Source: Corynebacterium diphtheriae (lineage in GTDB: Bacteria > Actinomycetota > Actinomycetes > Mycobacteriales > Mycobacteriaceae). Taken from it: a stretch of 64,000 nucleotides of DNA. Below the pieces are notes generated by a model, which did no database searches, was not told where the DNA came from, and worked only from the letters and a program-made list of their open reading frames with translations. Positions 19,512-27,888 of this stretch are shown one piece after another. The translations under genes and the position numbers were made by a program. The DNA is taken from NCBI RefSeq assembly GCF_001457455.1, contig NZ_LN831026.1, forward strand, positions 186,001 through 250,000, written 5' to 3'. Each line of letters starts with the position of its first letter. The stretch's first letter is position 1.

Positions 19512-20301
19512 AGTAAGTCCTAGGAAGAGTAATCAACACCGACGTTCCATGATCCGCAATAGAATCCACCAACACCGAACCACGATGCAACTGCACAATC
19601 TTCTGCGTAATCGCCATCCCCAACCCCGCACCAGACGGAACCGCAGCTGTGCTCTGGGCCTGTGTATGGGCCTGGCCGAACTGGGCAAAGGGCACAAACA
19701 TATCCCGACGCTGACGCGACGTCATCCCTGGCCCATAATCCGCCACCGTCACAATCACCCCAGTAGCGCTCTCCTCAACCCCCACCACAATATCGCTATC
19801 CGAGCCCGCATAACGCGCAGCATTATTCAACACATTCCACAACGCATGCCGCAATAACTGCGCATCCCCATCAATCATCAACGGATCACCAGGATCATCC
19901 ACCACAATCGGTACCTCGCTCATGGCCCGCAGCTCCTGCGCAGTACTACGCACCAGCCCCCGCACATCGCACTGCGACACCTGCAACTTCACCGAGCCAC
20001 TATTGAGCTTTGCCTGCAACAAAAACGACTCCGCCACCTCAATCGCACGCGTCGAATTCGCCCCAATAGTAGCCACGAGCCGCTCACACTTGTGCGGATC
20101 CGACTCCTGGCTCAGCAACTCCGCAGCCCCCTTAATCAACGACAACGGCGTGCGAATCTCATGAGCCAAAATCTGCTCATCCGTTATCGTCGCCCCCTGA
20201 TCGCAGCCGCGCCGGAGCACCACCGCAGCCGTAACCAACGACGTAGCACACGCAGACCCACACGCAGTGAGAACCAGAGCAGCAAACATACTAGATAACA
20301 C
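19504..20301 (-). CDS. Sensor histidine kinase lacking a sensor domain
   Basis: 265 residues. One N-terminal helix (about 5-30) is followed directly by the dimerisation/phosphorylation helix with His47 in ILAHEIRTPLSLIKG, then the ATPase domain with N box (WNVLNNAARYA), G1 (VADYGPGMT) and G2 (SGAGLGMAI). There is no extracellular loop, HAMP or PAS domain. A kinase this short must sense through a partner, plausibly the antiporter or the binding protein, as UhpB uses UhpC. The start is uncertain: GTG 20301 or ATG 20289, neither with a good ribosome site. Confidence 0.88.
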   Translation of the reverse strand: MLSSMFAALVLTACGSACATSLVTAAVVLRRGCDQGATITDEQILAHEIRTPLSLIKGAAELLSQESDPHKCERLVATIGANSTRAIEVAESFLLQAKLNSGSVKLQVSQCDVRGLVRSTAQELRAMSEVPIVVDDPGDPLMIDGDAQLLRHALWNVLNNAARYAGSDSDIVVGVEESATGVIVTVADYGPGMTSRQRRDMFVPFAQFGQAHTQAQSTAAVPSGAGLGMAITQKIVQLHRGSVLVDSIADHGTSVLITLPRTYYA

Positions 20302-20338
20302 TACCGTGGCCCACCCGAAATGTTTTGGTTAAAGGAAA

Positions 20339-20418
20339 TGAGCAATTTTTGTACCCTAAGGCCGATTTTTGAAAGGCCATCCTGCGGTTTTGCAGGCTTA
20401 GGGTACAAAAATTGCTCA
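20339..20418. repeat. 80-nt element with perfect 22-bp inverted repeat
   Basis: Positions 20339-20360 and 20397-20418 are exact reverse complements (arm begins TGAGCAATTTTTG, ends CCCTAAG). The 36-nt interior holds two small hairpins: GGCC...GGCC (20360-20378) and CCTGC-GGTTTT-GCAGG (20381-20396). As RNA it would fold into a three-way junction. It lies between mrpG and the kinase gene, 28 bp past the mrpG stop. It may serve as the mrp terminator or be a small non-autonomous mobile element; no target duplication is visible. Confidence 0.65.
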
Positions 20419-20445
20419 CGACGGGGGCCACTGCCGGCCCGCTAC

Positions 20446-20748
20446 CTACGGCTCCTGGGAAACCTCATGCAAAGCACGGCCCATCACAAAGCTGGCAACC
20501 GCCAACACCACCCACAACGCCACGATCGCCACGATCGCACGCACCAAATGGTTGATCTCAAAGCTGCCAGCACCAATATCGTGCACCAAAGTAGCAATCA
20601 CGATCAAAGGAAGAGCCACGCTCGTGGCTGGGCCAAGCAGATTAGCCCTCGTCAATGCATCGGGGGCGTGCCACAGGGCGGTAGCACTGACCACGAACAG
20701 CAGTCCCGCGATGATAATCAGGACAGAAGCAATGGAGTCGTACAACAT
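20446..20748 (-). CDS. mrpG: Na+/H+ antiporter subunit G
   Basis: 100 residues, three membrane helices, with the characteristic DALTRANLLGPATSVALPL segment of MrpG/MnhG. It is the last gene of the six-gene mrp operon. Its ATG overlaps the mrpF stop as TAATG. The Mrp complex is a large membrane Na+(Li+,K+)/H+ antiporter related to the membrane arm of complex I, used for pH and salt homeostasis. A strong inverted repeat follows the stop codon. Confidence 0.9.
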   Translation of the reverse strand: MLYDSIASVLIIIAGLLFVVSATALWHAPDALTRANLLGPATSVALPLIVIATLVHDIGAGSFEINHLVRAIVAIVALWVVLAVASFVMGRALHEVSQEP

Positions 20749-21014
20749 TAGCGGCGTCCTTTCGAAATAATGCGCGCAACGGACATCGTCGGCAATGCGC
20801 CGCCCACAAGACCAGCAAGCAACACAACCTCGTACGCAATGGAAGTAGGGTTACGCAGCGACCAAATCAAGTAGAACGCAATCATGCCATAAAAGCACAT
20901 ATCGGAAATAACAGCGCGAGTGAGCTCATCTTTGGTCTTGAGCATCAGCACAATGGCAGATAACAGCGACGCAGCAGTAAGCGCCAAGCCGATATAAATC
21001 GAAATCTCAAGCAT
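20748..21014 (-). CDS. mrpF: Na+/H+ antiporter subunit F
   Basis: 88 residues with three membrane helices and the conserved DELTRAVISDMCFYGMIAF stretch, close to the R-x-v/i-a-l-D pattern of MrpF. Coupled by 1-bp stop/start overlaps to mrpE upstream and mrpG downstream. It is a small integral subunit needed for assembly of the complex. Confidence 0.88.
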   Translation of the reverse strand: MLEISIYIGLALTAASLLSAIVLMLKTKDELTRAVISDMCFYGMIAFYLIWSLRNPTSIAYEVVLLAGLVGGALPTMSVARIISKGRR

Positions 21015-21391
21015 TACTGCTCCTTCCGAATAGCAAGATGTGCAGGGTGCTCAATACGAACATTGGCCACCTTATGAGGAATATCCTTGACCGAAGGCGC
21101 CAAATGCTCCTCCATCGTGGCAATATCCGCCAACACATCCGCAGGATTATGGCCATACACGGCGTGCACTAACAAGGTGCCGTCTTCACGCAAACCAATC
21201 GACATAGTGCCAGGCGTAATCGTAATCGACGCCGCCAGCGCCGTGATCTGCCACTCCTTAGTCACCCGCAGCGGGTAATACACCACACACGGTTCCATGC
21301 TCTTATACCCATGGAACATGTCTTTAATCAGCACACCCGTGGCTACAAAGATCTGCCCGATCAGCCACACAACATACAACGGAGCATGCAT
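21014..21391 (-). CDS. mrpE: Na+/H+ antiporter subunit E
   Basis: 125 residues, somewhat shorter than many MrpE proteins. A membrane helix near residues 5-25 (VVWLIGQIFVATGVLI) is followed by the soluble-looking MrpE domain with the conserved LAASITITPGTMSI and LLVHAVYG segments. Its start lies 3 bp after mrpD ends, and its stop overlaps mrpF. Confidence 0.88.
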   Translation of the reverse strand: MHAPLYVVWLIGQIFVATGVLIKDMFHGYKSMEPCVVYYPLRVTKEWQITALAASITITPGTMSIGLREDGTLLVHAVYGHNPADVLADIATMEEHLAPSVKDIPHKVANVRIEHPAHLAIRKEQ

Positions 21392-21393
21392 AA

Positions 21394-22917
21394 TTATTTG
21401 CCTCCCTGAAGATCAGTGGCAAGGCCAATGGGGTTATCCCCCAAGACCGCTTGGGTGTAAGCCGGCACATCCAATAAGTCGCCAGCAGCCGCACGCGTAG
21501 CGCCCACCAAAGGACCCGCGAACACGAACATAGCTAACGACGTAACCGCCAACACCGCCGCAGGGGCCAAGCGATGCCACGGCACCCGCATCGACTCCGG
21601 GACACGCTCACGGTTCATCACCGCACCCCAGAACACCTCACGCCACAACCGCAGCATGGACAAGAACGCACCAAAGCTTGCAATCACAATCACGGCGATT
21701 ACCAACCAGGCCTGCCACGTAGCCTGATGAGCCACACCGACCACGATGAACACCTTGCCCCACAGGCCAGAAAATGGTGGGAAACCAACCACGGAGAACG
21801 CGCCGATCACGAACACAGCAGCAACCCACGGGTCGCGCCGGGCAATGCCGGTGAGTTTGGAGAGCAGGTCAGTGCCGTAGGTTTCTTCAATAGCGCCGGC
21901 ACTCAAAATCAACGAACCAACAGTGATCATGTGGTGCAGGGCGTAGAAGATACCCGCAGCCAAAGCAGCCTGTTCGTTGCCGGAGGTAAACGCCAGCATG
22001 ACCAAGATGAATGGCATGCCGTTGACCATCTGGTAGGCCAGAACGCGACGCATCGAGTTTTCAGCCAAACCGGCAAAAGCGCCGACCAGCATGGACAGAA
22101 TACAGATCACGGTGATTAGCCAGATCCAGCGCTGCTCGAGGTCGAAAATCACCACGTAGATGCGGAACAGCATGTACACGGCAACCTTGGTGTGCAGGCC
22201 GGAGAACAAGCCCATCACGCTTGCCGACGTCGCCGGGTAGGAACGCGGCAACCATGTGTGAACAGGGAACACGCCAGCTTTGACAATCAGCGCGATGACC
22301 ACAATGCCCATCACCACAGACACCGGACCATTGCCGCGAGCTGCCCCCGCGAGCGCCGCAATGTTGACAGCACCCACAGTGCCGTAGAGCACCGACACCG
22401 CCATGACCAGAATTGTCGACGTAGCCAAGTTGACCAGTACGAACGTCCGCCCAGCCGACAAACGTGCCCACGTGCCCGTCATAGCCATCAAACCATAAGA
22501 AGGCAACAGCATGACCTCAATGAACACGAAGAAGTTAAACAGGTCAGCGGTGAGCAATGCGCCCATCACACCGGTCAACAACATCAGTGACAGCGGAGCA
22601 TAGAAGCGAGCACGAGTCTCACCCACAGCCACCGCAAACCAGTTAGACGCAAACGCCACGATCGAAGTAGTAACAATCATGATGGCACTGAACTGATCCG
22701 CTACAAAGGGGATAGCCACGCCACCGACGTACAAACCAATCGAGTGCGCAATCGTGCCATGCGTTGCGGTATAAGCAAACAGCCACGCACCAGCTAGACC
22801 CGTTAGCACCGGCACCACAACGGCGAAGCCGTCACGTACAACACGCCACGGTGCCATGACAGTGAGCGCCACCGTGAGCAGTGGGAGGCCCACAAAAAGT
22901 GGAAGTACAAAATCCAT
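21394..22917 (-). CDS. mrpD: Na+/H+ antiporter subunit D
   Basis: 507 residues with about 14 membrane helices. It belongs to the proton-pumping NuoL/M/N-like family: a transmembrane Glu in FFVFIEVMLLPSYGLM, Lys in VIALIVKAGVFPVHTWLP and HTKVAVYMLFRIY, the last two typical of the discontinuous helices. Proton transfer is attributed to these residues. The start overlaps the mrpC stop as TAATG. Confidence 0.95.
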   Translation of the reverse strand: MDFVLPLFVGLPLLTVALTVMAPWRVVRDGFAVVVPVLTGLAGAWLFAYTATHGTIAHSIGLYVGGVAIPFVADQFSAIMIVTTSIVAFASNWFAVAVGETRARFYAPLSLMLLTGVMGALLTADLFNFFVFIEVMLLPSYGLMAMTGTWARLSAGRTFVLVNLATSTILVMAVSVLYGTVGAVNIAALAGAARGNGPVSVVMGIVVIALIVKAGVFPVHTWLPRSYPATSASVMGLFSGLHTKVAVYMLFRIYVVIFDLEQRWIWLITVICILSMLVGAFAGLAENSMRRVLAYQMVNGMPFILVMLAFTSGNEQAALAAGIFYALHHMITVGSLILSAGAIEETYGTDLLSKLTGIARRDPWVAAVFVIGAFSVVGFPPFSGLWGKVFIVVGVAHQATWQAWLVIAVIVIASFGAFLSMLRLWREVFWGAVMNRERVPESMRVPWHRLAPAAVLAVTSLAMFVFAGPLVGATRAAAGDLLDVPAYTQAVLGDNPIGLATDLQGGK

Positions 22918-23342
22918 TAGTGAGTCTCCTCCTGGCGGGTTGCAGCACGCTTAGCGGCGTGCTCCAGATCCTCCACGGCTTCCGCATTGGTGGTCGAGCG
23001 GCCGAGGGTCTGCAATGGCGAGGTTTCGTCGGCGACTTCCTCCGCGAGGGTGTCGTCGGAACGCCCCAAGCCCGAAAGCGTGAGCATATACGTGGTCGTT
23101 GCCATAGCGATCACGATGGCCGTCAACACGAATGCCTGCGGCACGGGGTCCGAAGATTCGCTGATGTCGGTAAGGGAGGGGAATGCCTCGCCACGCCACT
23201 TAGGAACACCAGCGTTCAAAATGATCAAGTTCACGGCATGGCTAATCAGCGTCATACCAATCACAATGCGCAACATACCGCGCTGCAACACCATATAAGT
23301 GCCGGCAGCGGCAAGAACGGCAATAGAAAGAGAAAGAATCAT
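22917..23342 (-). CDS. mrpC: Na+/H+ antiporter subunit C
   Basis: 141 residues. Three membrane helices resemble NuoK (IGMTLISHAVNLIILNAG), and the C-terminal 45 residues form a charged cytoplasmic tail ending ...RQEETH. It lies 3 bp after mrpA. The product pairs with MrpA and MrpD in the membrane. Confidence 0.92.
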   Translation of the reverse strand: MILSLSIAVLAAAGTYMVLQRGMLRIVIGMTLISHAVNLIILNAGVPKWRGEAFPSLTDISESSDPVPQAFVLTAIVIAMATTTYMLTLSGLGRSDDTLAEEVADETSPLQTLGRSTTNAEAVEDLEHAAKRAATRQEETH

Positions 23343-23345
23343 GGC

Positions 23346-26258
23346 TTAGGCCTCCTTCGGCTGCGAGGCTTGTGCTGAGGATTTAGTTTCAGGCCAGTCG
23401 AGATCGTCGTCAGCCTGAGCCTCCACCTTCGCAGGGGAGACAAGCGGGGACTCGTCGCGAGTAAAGTTCAAACGCTCGTAGTCCATACCAGGGCGCAAAT
23501 AGCTGCCCAGCGCATTAATCGCCATCGACAGCATACCCAGCACCGCCAAGTACACGCCCAAGTCGAAGATCATCGCGGTGGTCCAGTGCTCCCCAGCCCA
23601 ATGGCCATGCAAAGCATAAAGGAACGAACCATGGGTAAGGCCCAAGAAACCAGAAATCAGCGCCAAAATAATACCAATCGACGTCAGATAAATCGGCGTC
23701 TTAAAAGTGAAAATGTGCTGGTCGCGAGCATGAGACAGGTAGCTGAGCATCAACGCGCCACCGGCCACCAGCGCCGCAATAAAGCCGCCACCAGGAGCAT
23801 TGTGACCACGCATGAAAATAGCAAAGCTCAAAATACCCAAAATCGGAATGAGTACGCGCAGCAGCTGACGCAACGGAATTGAGTTCACATGCGACAAACC
23901 AAACGGAGCAGGGTGGGTGCCATGCGCAAACGGGTAACGCGGCATCGACGTCACCACCGCAGCAATCACCACAGCGGCCATACCCAGCACCGACAGCTCG
24001 CCCATGGTATCGAAAGCACGGAACTCCACCAGAATGGTGTTCACAACGTTATCGCCGCCAGTGATCTCCGGGCCATTGTTGAGATACCAGATCGCCAGCT
24101 CAGGGCGCTCACGGCGACCCAAAACGAACCAGCACATCAAGAACGTCACAACGCCGACAGCCACAGCCATCACCGCAGCAAAAGCTCTACGACGCCCCTT
24201 GCCAGGGTGGAAATTATCCGGCTGCTGACGAATCACCATCATCATGATGACCACCGTCAACGCCTCCACCATGAACTGCGTCAAAGCCACATCAGGCGAA
24301 CCCAACATCAACATCTGAACAGTCACACCAACGCCGACCACACCAATCATGATCACCGCAGTCAAACGACGCTTCGTACGCAGCAACAACGCCGCAGCCA
24401 AAACAATAATCGCCAACGGCAACGCATCCGCCCAACGATCGGCTCCGTCGATACGCGGTGCCAACGGCACCCCATCAATACCGCCAGAAACAAGACCCTT
24501 AACCGTCACCGTGCCGCCCAAAACCACCAGCAACATAAACACGTACGCCAAGTGACGCGTCGGGCTCAGCGAATCCGCCATCGAACCCACACAACGACCA
24601 AACGCAGCAATGCCACGAACCGACAAGTTCAACAACTCATTACCACTACGCGGTGCAAGCTTACGATCCGCCAATGAATCCCAAATCCACTGACGCTTGA
24701 CCACGCCAAGCACGCCAAAAACCAACACCAACATCGAGATAACAAACGGAATGGTCACCCCATGCCAAATCGCCAAATGAGTATGCGGATCATCCGCAAC
24801 CTCACTCACCGCAGCAGAAACTGGAGCATCCAACCGGCTCACAAACAACGCAGCCGGAATAGACAACACACCAGGAAGCGCAGCCGGCAGCCACAACGAC
24901 ACCGGAGCCTCCTTGCAATCCGACATCTCACGGGAACCGTCGATAAAGCCATCGATCACCAAACGCACCGAATACGTAAACGTAAACAACGCGCCCACAC
25001 CCGCAGCGACCATCAAGACCACAACGCCAGCGTTACCAATCGGAGCATGCAAGAACGCCTCCAGCATGCCCTCCTTCGAAACAAAACCAAACAACGGAGG
25101 AACCGCAGCCATAGAAGCCGCAGCAATCGCCATCGCACTAAACGTAAACGGCAACTGGCGCCACGACGAACCCAAACGAGTCAAATCACGCGTACCAGCC
25201 TGATGATCCACCACGCCAACCAGCATGAACAACGACGACTTAAACAACGCATGCGCCAACGTATGCACCACAGCAGCCGCCAACGCGAACGGAGTGCCCA
25301 CACCAATAGTGGCCACAATCCAACCCAAATGCGACACCGTCGAATACGCCGTGAGCTTCTTCATATCCGTTTTCTGAATAGCAAAGAACGACGCCATCAC
25401 AGCAGTGAACATACCCACCACAATGAGCAACCAGTTCCACACCGCAACATCGCTAAACACCGCGCTGAAACGCAACAGCACATAAATGCCAGCCTTCACC
25501 ACAGCAGCCGCGTGCAAGAACGCCGACACCGGGGTAGCAGCAGCCATTGCCTCCGGAAGCCAGAAATGGAACGGGAACTGCGCTGACTTAGTAAACGCAG
25601 ACACCGCCACCAACACAGCAACCACACCAGTCAACGCAGGCTTTTCCGCCCAGAAACCAGCATGGATAATCGCATCAATATTGGTGCTGCCAGCCTGATT
25701 CGACGCAATCGCCATAGCAACCAGCAACGTCAGGCCACCAATAAACGTCAAGATCAACGTGCGCTGCGAACCCAGCTCACCGCCCTTGCCACCCGAACGA
25801 GCGATCAACATAAACGACGCAAGAGACACCAGCTCCCACGCGATAAACAACAGCACAGCATCATTAGCAAAAACGAGCAACAGAATCGACGCCATAAACG
25901 CCGTCATAATCGTGTAAAAGCTCGTATTGCCCGCATTGTTGTGCAGATAAGAAGCGGAATAGGCAAAAACGACAGAGCCGATGCCCAGAGCCAACAGTGC
26001 AAAGAACGAGCTGAGGGCGTCGGCACGCAATGCGAACGACACATCAACGCCATCGCCCACAAAATCCGGAACCCACGTATATTCCAACGTCAAAGGAGTT
26101 CCGGCGATGATGCCAGGCAGCTCTTTACACAGCAGAACGGCGGCGACCACAAACAAGGCCGCCAGAGGCCACCCCGCCTTTCGGTCGCAAATCCGAACTG
26201 TAACAGGCGCAAGCGCAACCGCACAGGCCGCCAGCACGAGAACAATTATCAGGGTCAC
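23346..26258 (-). CDS. mrpA: Na+/H+ antiporter subunit A fused with B
   Basis: 970 residues and over 20 membrane helices. The first 500 residues are NuoL-like, with the helix motif LLFIAWELVSLASFMLI containing the key Glu, FPFHFWLPEAM, and LLRFSAVFSDV. Residues from about 640 hold the MrpA-specific and MbhD-like parts (MLGSPDVALTQFMVEALTV), and from about 780 an MnhB-like domain (RGHNAPGGGFIAALVAGGAL). No separate mrpB exists in the operon, so A and B are fused, as is common in actinobacteria. It is the first gene of the operon and diverges from the YhgE-like gene across 169 bp. Confidence 0.95.
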   Translation of the reverse strand: MTLIIVLVLAACAVALAPVTVRICDRKAGWPLAALFVVAAVLLCKELPGIIAGTPLTLEYTWVPDFVGDGVDVSFALRADALSSFFALLALGIGSVVFAYSASYLHNNAGNTSFYTIMTAFMASILLLVFANDAVLLFIAWELVSLASFMLIARSGGKGGELGSQRTLILTFIGGLTLLVAMAIASNQAGSTNIDAIIHAGFWAEKPALTGVVAVLVAVSAFTKSAQFPFHFWLPEAMAAATPVSAFLHAAAVVKAGIYVLLRFSAVFSDVAVWNWLLIVVGMFTAVMASFFAIQKTDMKKLTAYSTVSHLGWIVATIGVGTPFALAAAVVHTLAHALFKSSLFMLVGVVDHQAGTRDLTRLGSSWRQLPFTFSAMAIAAASMAAVPPLFGFVSKEGMLEAFLHAPIGNAGVVVLMVAAGVGALFTFTYSVRLVIDGFIDGSREMSDCKEAPVSLWLPAALPGVLSIPAALFVSRLDAPVSAAVSEVADDPHTHLAIWHGVTIPFVISMLVLVFGVLGVVKRQWIWDSLADRKLAPRSGNELLNLSVRGIAAFGRCVGSMADSLSPTRHLAYVFMLLVVLGGTVTVKGLVSGGIDGVPLAPRIDGADRWADALPLAIIVLAAALLLRTKRRLTAVIMIGVVGVGVTVQMLMLGSPDVALTQFMVEALTVVIMMMVIRQQPDNFHPGKGRRRAFAAVMAVAVGVVTFLMCWFVLGRRERPELAIWYLNNGPEITGGDNVVNTILVEFRAFDTMGELSVLGMAAVVIAAVVTSMPRYPFAHGTHPAPFGLSHVNSIPLRQLLRVLIPILGILSFAIFMRGHNAPGGGFIAALVAGGALMLSYLSHARDQHIFTFKTPIYLTSIGIILALISGFLGLTHGSFLYALHGHWAGEHWTTAMIFDLGVYLAVLGMLSMAINALGSYLRPGMDYERLNFTRDESPLVSPAKVEAQADDDLDWPETKSSAQASQPKEA

Positions 26259-26313
26259 AGATTACTCACACCCAAGGATTCGGGGAAACATACAGTTCTG
26301 ACTAAAGATAGTC

Positions 26314-26331
26314 AACGTTACCAACGTTACC
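26314..26331. promoter_or_regulatory. Tandem AACGTTACC repeat between mrpA and yhgE-like gene
   Basis: Two perfect adjacent copies of the 9-mer AACGTTACC (26314-26322, 26323-26331), 56 bp upstream of mrpA and about 97 bp upstream of the other gene. On the minus strand it reads GGTAACGTT twice, sharing the GGTAAC core with the array in front of the antiporter gene, but at 9-bp spacing. Confidence 0.45.
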
Positions 26332-26427
26332 AGTGTTGAGCGTGAACTTAATGGTCGAAAAACTTTAACCGGCTTTTCGGTGAGTCAAAAACCACAGACC
26401 TATTCCTATTAATTAAGTTGGACAACT

Positions 26428-27783
26428 ATGAGCCGAAAAATTGTCCGACGAGCCCTCGCAGGAGCCCTGTTTTTCGTGCCGCTCATTGCCGGCACCGTCT
26501 ACGCCACAACACAAAACGTAGACCCCGCGGCCACCTGGTCCGCAGCACAAGAAACCCAACAAGGAGCCCCCGCAGTCCAAGAGGACCCCTCACTCGTCGA
26601 TATCCGGCGCGCAACCGGCGAAGCAGGCTCCCAAGCCAGCCTCCTGAAAAACGGCACCACCCAGCTTGTCGACGGCACCAAAGCCGCCCAAAACGGCGCA
26701 GCCCAACTCGCCGACGGCATGGTCAAACTCCAAGCAGCCACCGGACAAATGGGCAACGGCGCCACCGAAATCGCCAACGGAATCGACCAAGCAGTCGGAC
26801 AATTCCAAAACGTCGAAGTCATCCGCGGACAACTACTCACCGCCATCAACCTCGCCATGAGCGACCCCAAACTCGCCGACGTCAAACCCGACCTCGAAGA
26901 CTTCAAACGCCAAGTAGAAACCTTCAAAGTCGACGACAACATCACCAGCCAAATGAACAAGCTTCGCGACGGCTCCCGCGAACTCGCCAACCAACTAGCA
27001 GTACCAGGCTACGGCTTCCACGACGGAATCTACTCCGCCACCAAAGGCTCAAAAGACCTCTCAGCAGGACTCAACGACCTCTCCGGCGGCGTAGACCAAG
27101 CACTGACCGGTGTCCGCGACCTCGACAACGGCGCCAAAAAAATCGACGCCATGGCCAAAGAAAACCAAACCCGCGTAGGCAACATCCAACGCGCACTCCC
27201 CATCACCAAAGCCGGCACCCCCGAAGCACAAGAACAAGGCGTCACCCGCACACTTGCACCACTCTACGCATTCCTAATCGCAGCAGGACTCATGCTCGCA
27301 GCCACCGCCTACCTTCGCGACCGCATCTGGGGAACCATCGCCTTTATCACCCTCACACTTCTCGGCGGCGGACTGGTCTACCTACTAGGAACCGAAATCA
27401 CCGCAGGAGTGGCTGCCGCAGCCGCCGGTGTCAGCGCCCTCGCCGTTGCCGGAGCAGCACTGCTCGGCACCCTTTTGACCAGCATCTTCGGGGAGCGCAC
27501 CGGCCGTGGCCTCAGCGCCCTTGTGACCATTGCCCAAGTCGCAGTCGTTGGTTTCGTATGGAACTCCGCCGCCAACTCCGCCCTGAGCAGCGCCGCAAAA
27601 GCACTGGTCAACTTCATGCCGCTGCACTATCCCACCTTGGCGCTCAGCTCCATCGGTAACGCTGGCGATACCACGACCACAGCACTCGGCGTGGGCGTGA
27701 CCGCAGCCTGCGCAGTGTGTGCGGCGGCCGGCGTGATGATTCTGCGCAAAAAAGAGGAGCAAACGCTGCCAACGGCGGAGTAA
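26428..27783 (+). CDS. YhgE/Pip-like membrane protein
   Basis: 451 residues. An N-terminal helix (about 9-28) is followed by a long extracellular, probably coiled-coil, region (30-280) with the heptad-like glycine repeats typical of the YhgE/Pip family: KNGTTQLVDGTKAAQNG, ANGIDQAVG, SAGLNDLSGG. The C-terminal half has about six membrane helices of the ABC-2-like type and ends in EEQTLPTAE. Relatives include phage-infection protein homologues and exporters linked to type VII secretion; the role here is unknown. The gene stands alone between mrpA and a hairpin repeat. Confidence 0.75.
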   Translation: MSRKIVRRALAGALFFVPLIAGTVYATTQNVDPAATWSAAQETQQGAPAVQEDPSLVDIRRATGEAGSQASLLKNGTTQLVDGTKAAQNGAAQLADGMVKLQAATGQMGNGATEIANGIDQAVGQFQNVEVIRGQLLTAINLAMSDPKLADVKPDLEDFKRQVETFKVDDNITSQMNKLRDGSRELANQLAVPGYGFHDGIYSATKGSKDLSAGLNDLSGGVDQALTGVRDLDNGAKKIDAMAKENQTRVGNIQRALPITKAGTPEAQEQGVTRTLAPLYAFLIAAGLMLAATAYLRDRIWGTIAFITLTLLGGGLVYLLGTEITAGVAAAAAGVSALAVAGAALLGTLLTSIFGERTGRGLSALVTIAQVAVVGFVWNSAANSALSSAAKALVNFMPLHYPTLALSSIGNAGDTTTTALGVGVTAACAVCAAAGVMILRKKEEQTLPTAE

Positions 27784-27801
27784 CTTTGTAACTTTTCGCG
27801 A

Positions 27802-27888
27802 CCTCGAACTCAAGAGTTCGAAAACCCAAGGAAGAGCTGACGTGGGTGAGATCAGCGTCCTTGGGTTTTTGTGTTCGTGGATTCGAGG
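27802..27888. repeat. 87-bp hairpin repeat, copy A
   Basis: Imperfect palindrome: the left arm begins CCTCGAACTCAAGAGTTCG and runs through AAAACCCAAGGA; the right arm begins TCCTTGGGTTTTTGTG and ends TTCGAGG. The 25-bp centre differs from the other copies but keeps its own stem (GCTGA/TCAGC). Copies at 28792 and 61252 have exactly the same length. It lies 18 bp after the YhgE-like gene and covers the 3' end of the DUF559-type gene, so it could act as a bidirectional terminator. Confidence 0.8.

Noticed and set aside
23586..26339. Long arginine/histidine-rich plus-strand frames opposite mrpA
   Set aside because: They are antisense shadows of a high-GC membrane-protein gene: no ribosome sites and biased composition.
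27801..27822. TCGAAC-TCAAGA-GTTCGA inside the hairpin repeats as a LexA/SOS box
   Set aside because: The mycobacterial/corynebacterial LexA box has four bases between TCGAAC and GTTCGA; here there are six, and the palindrome is explained by the repeat arm.
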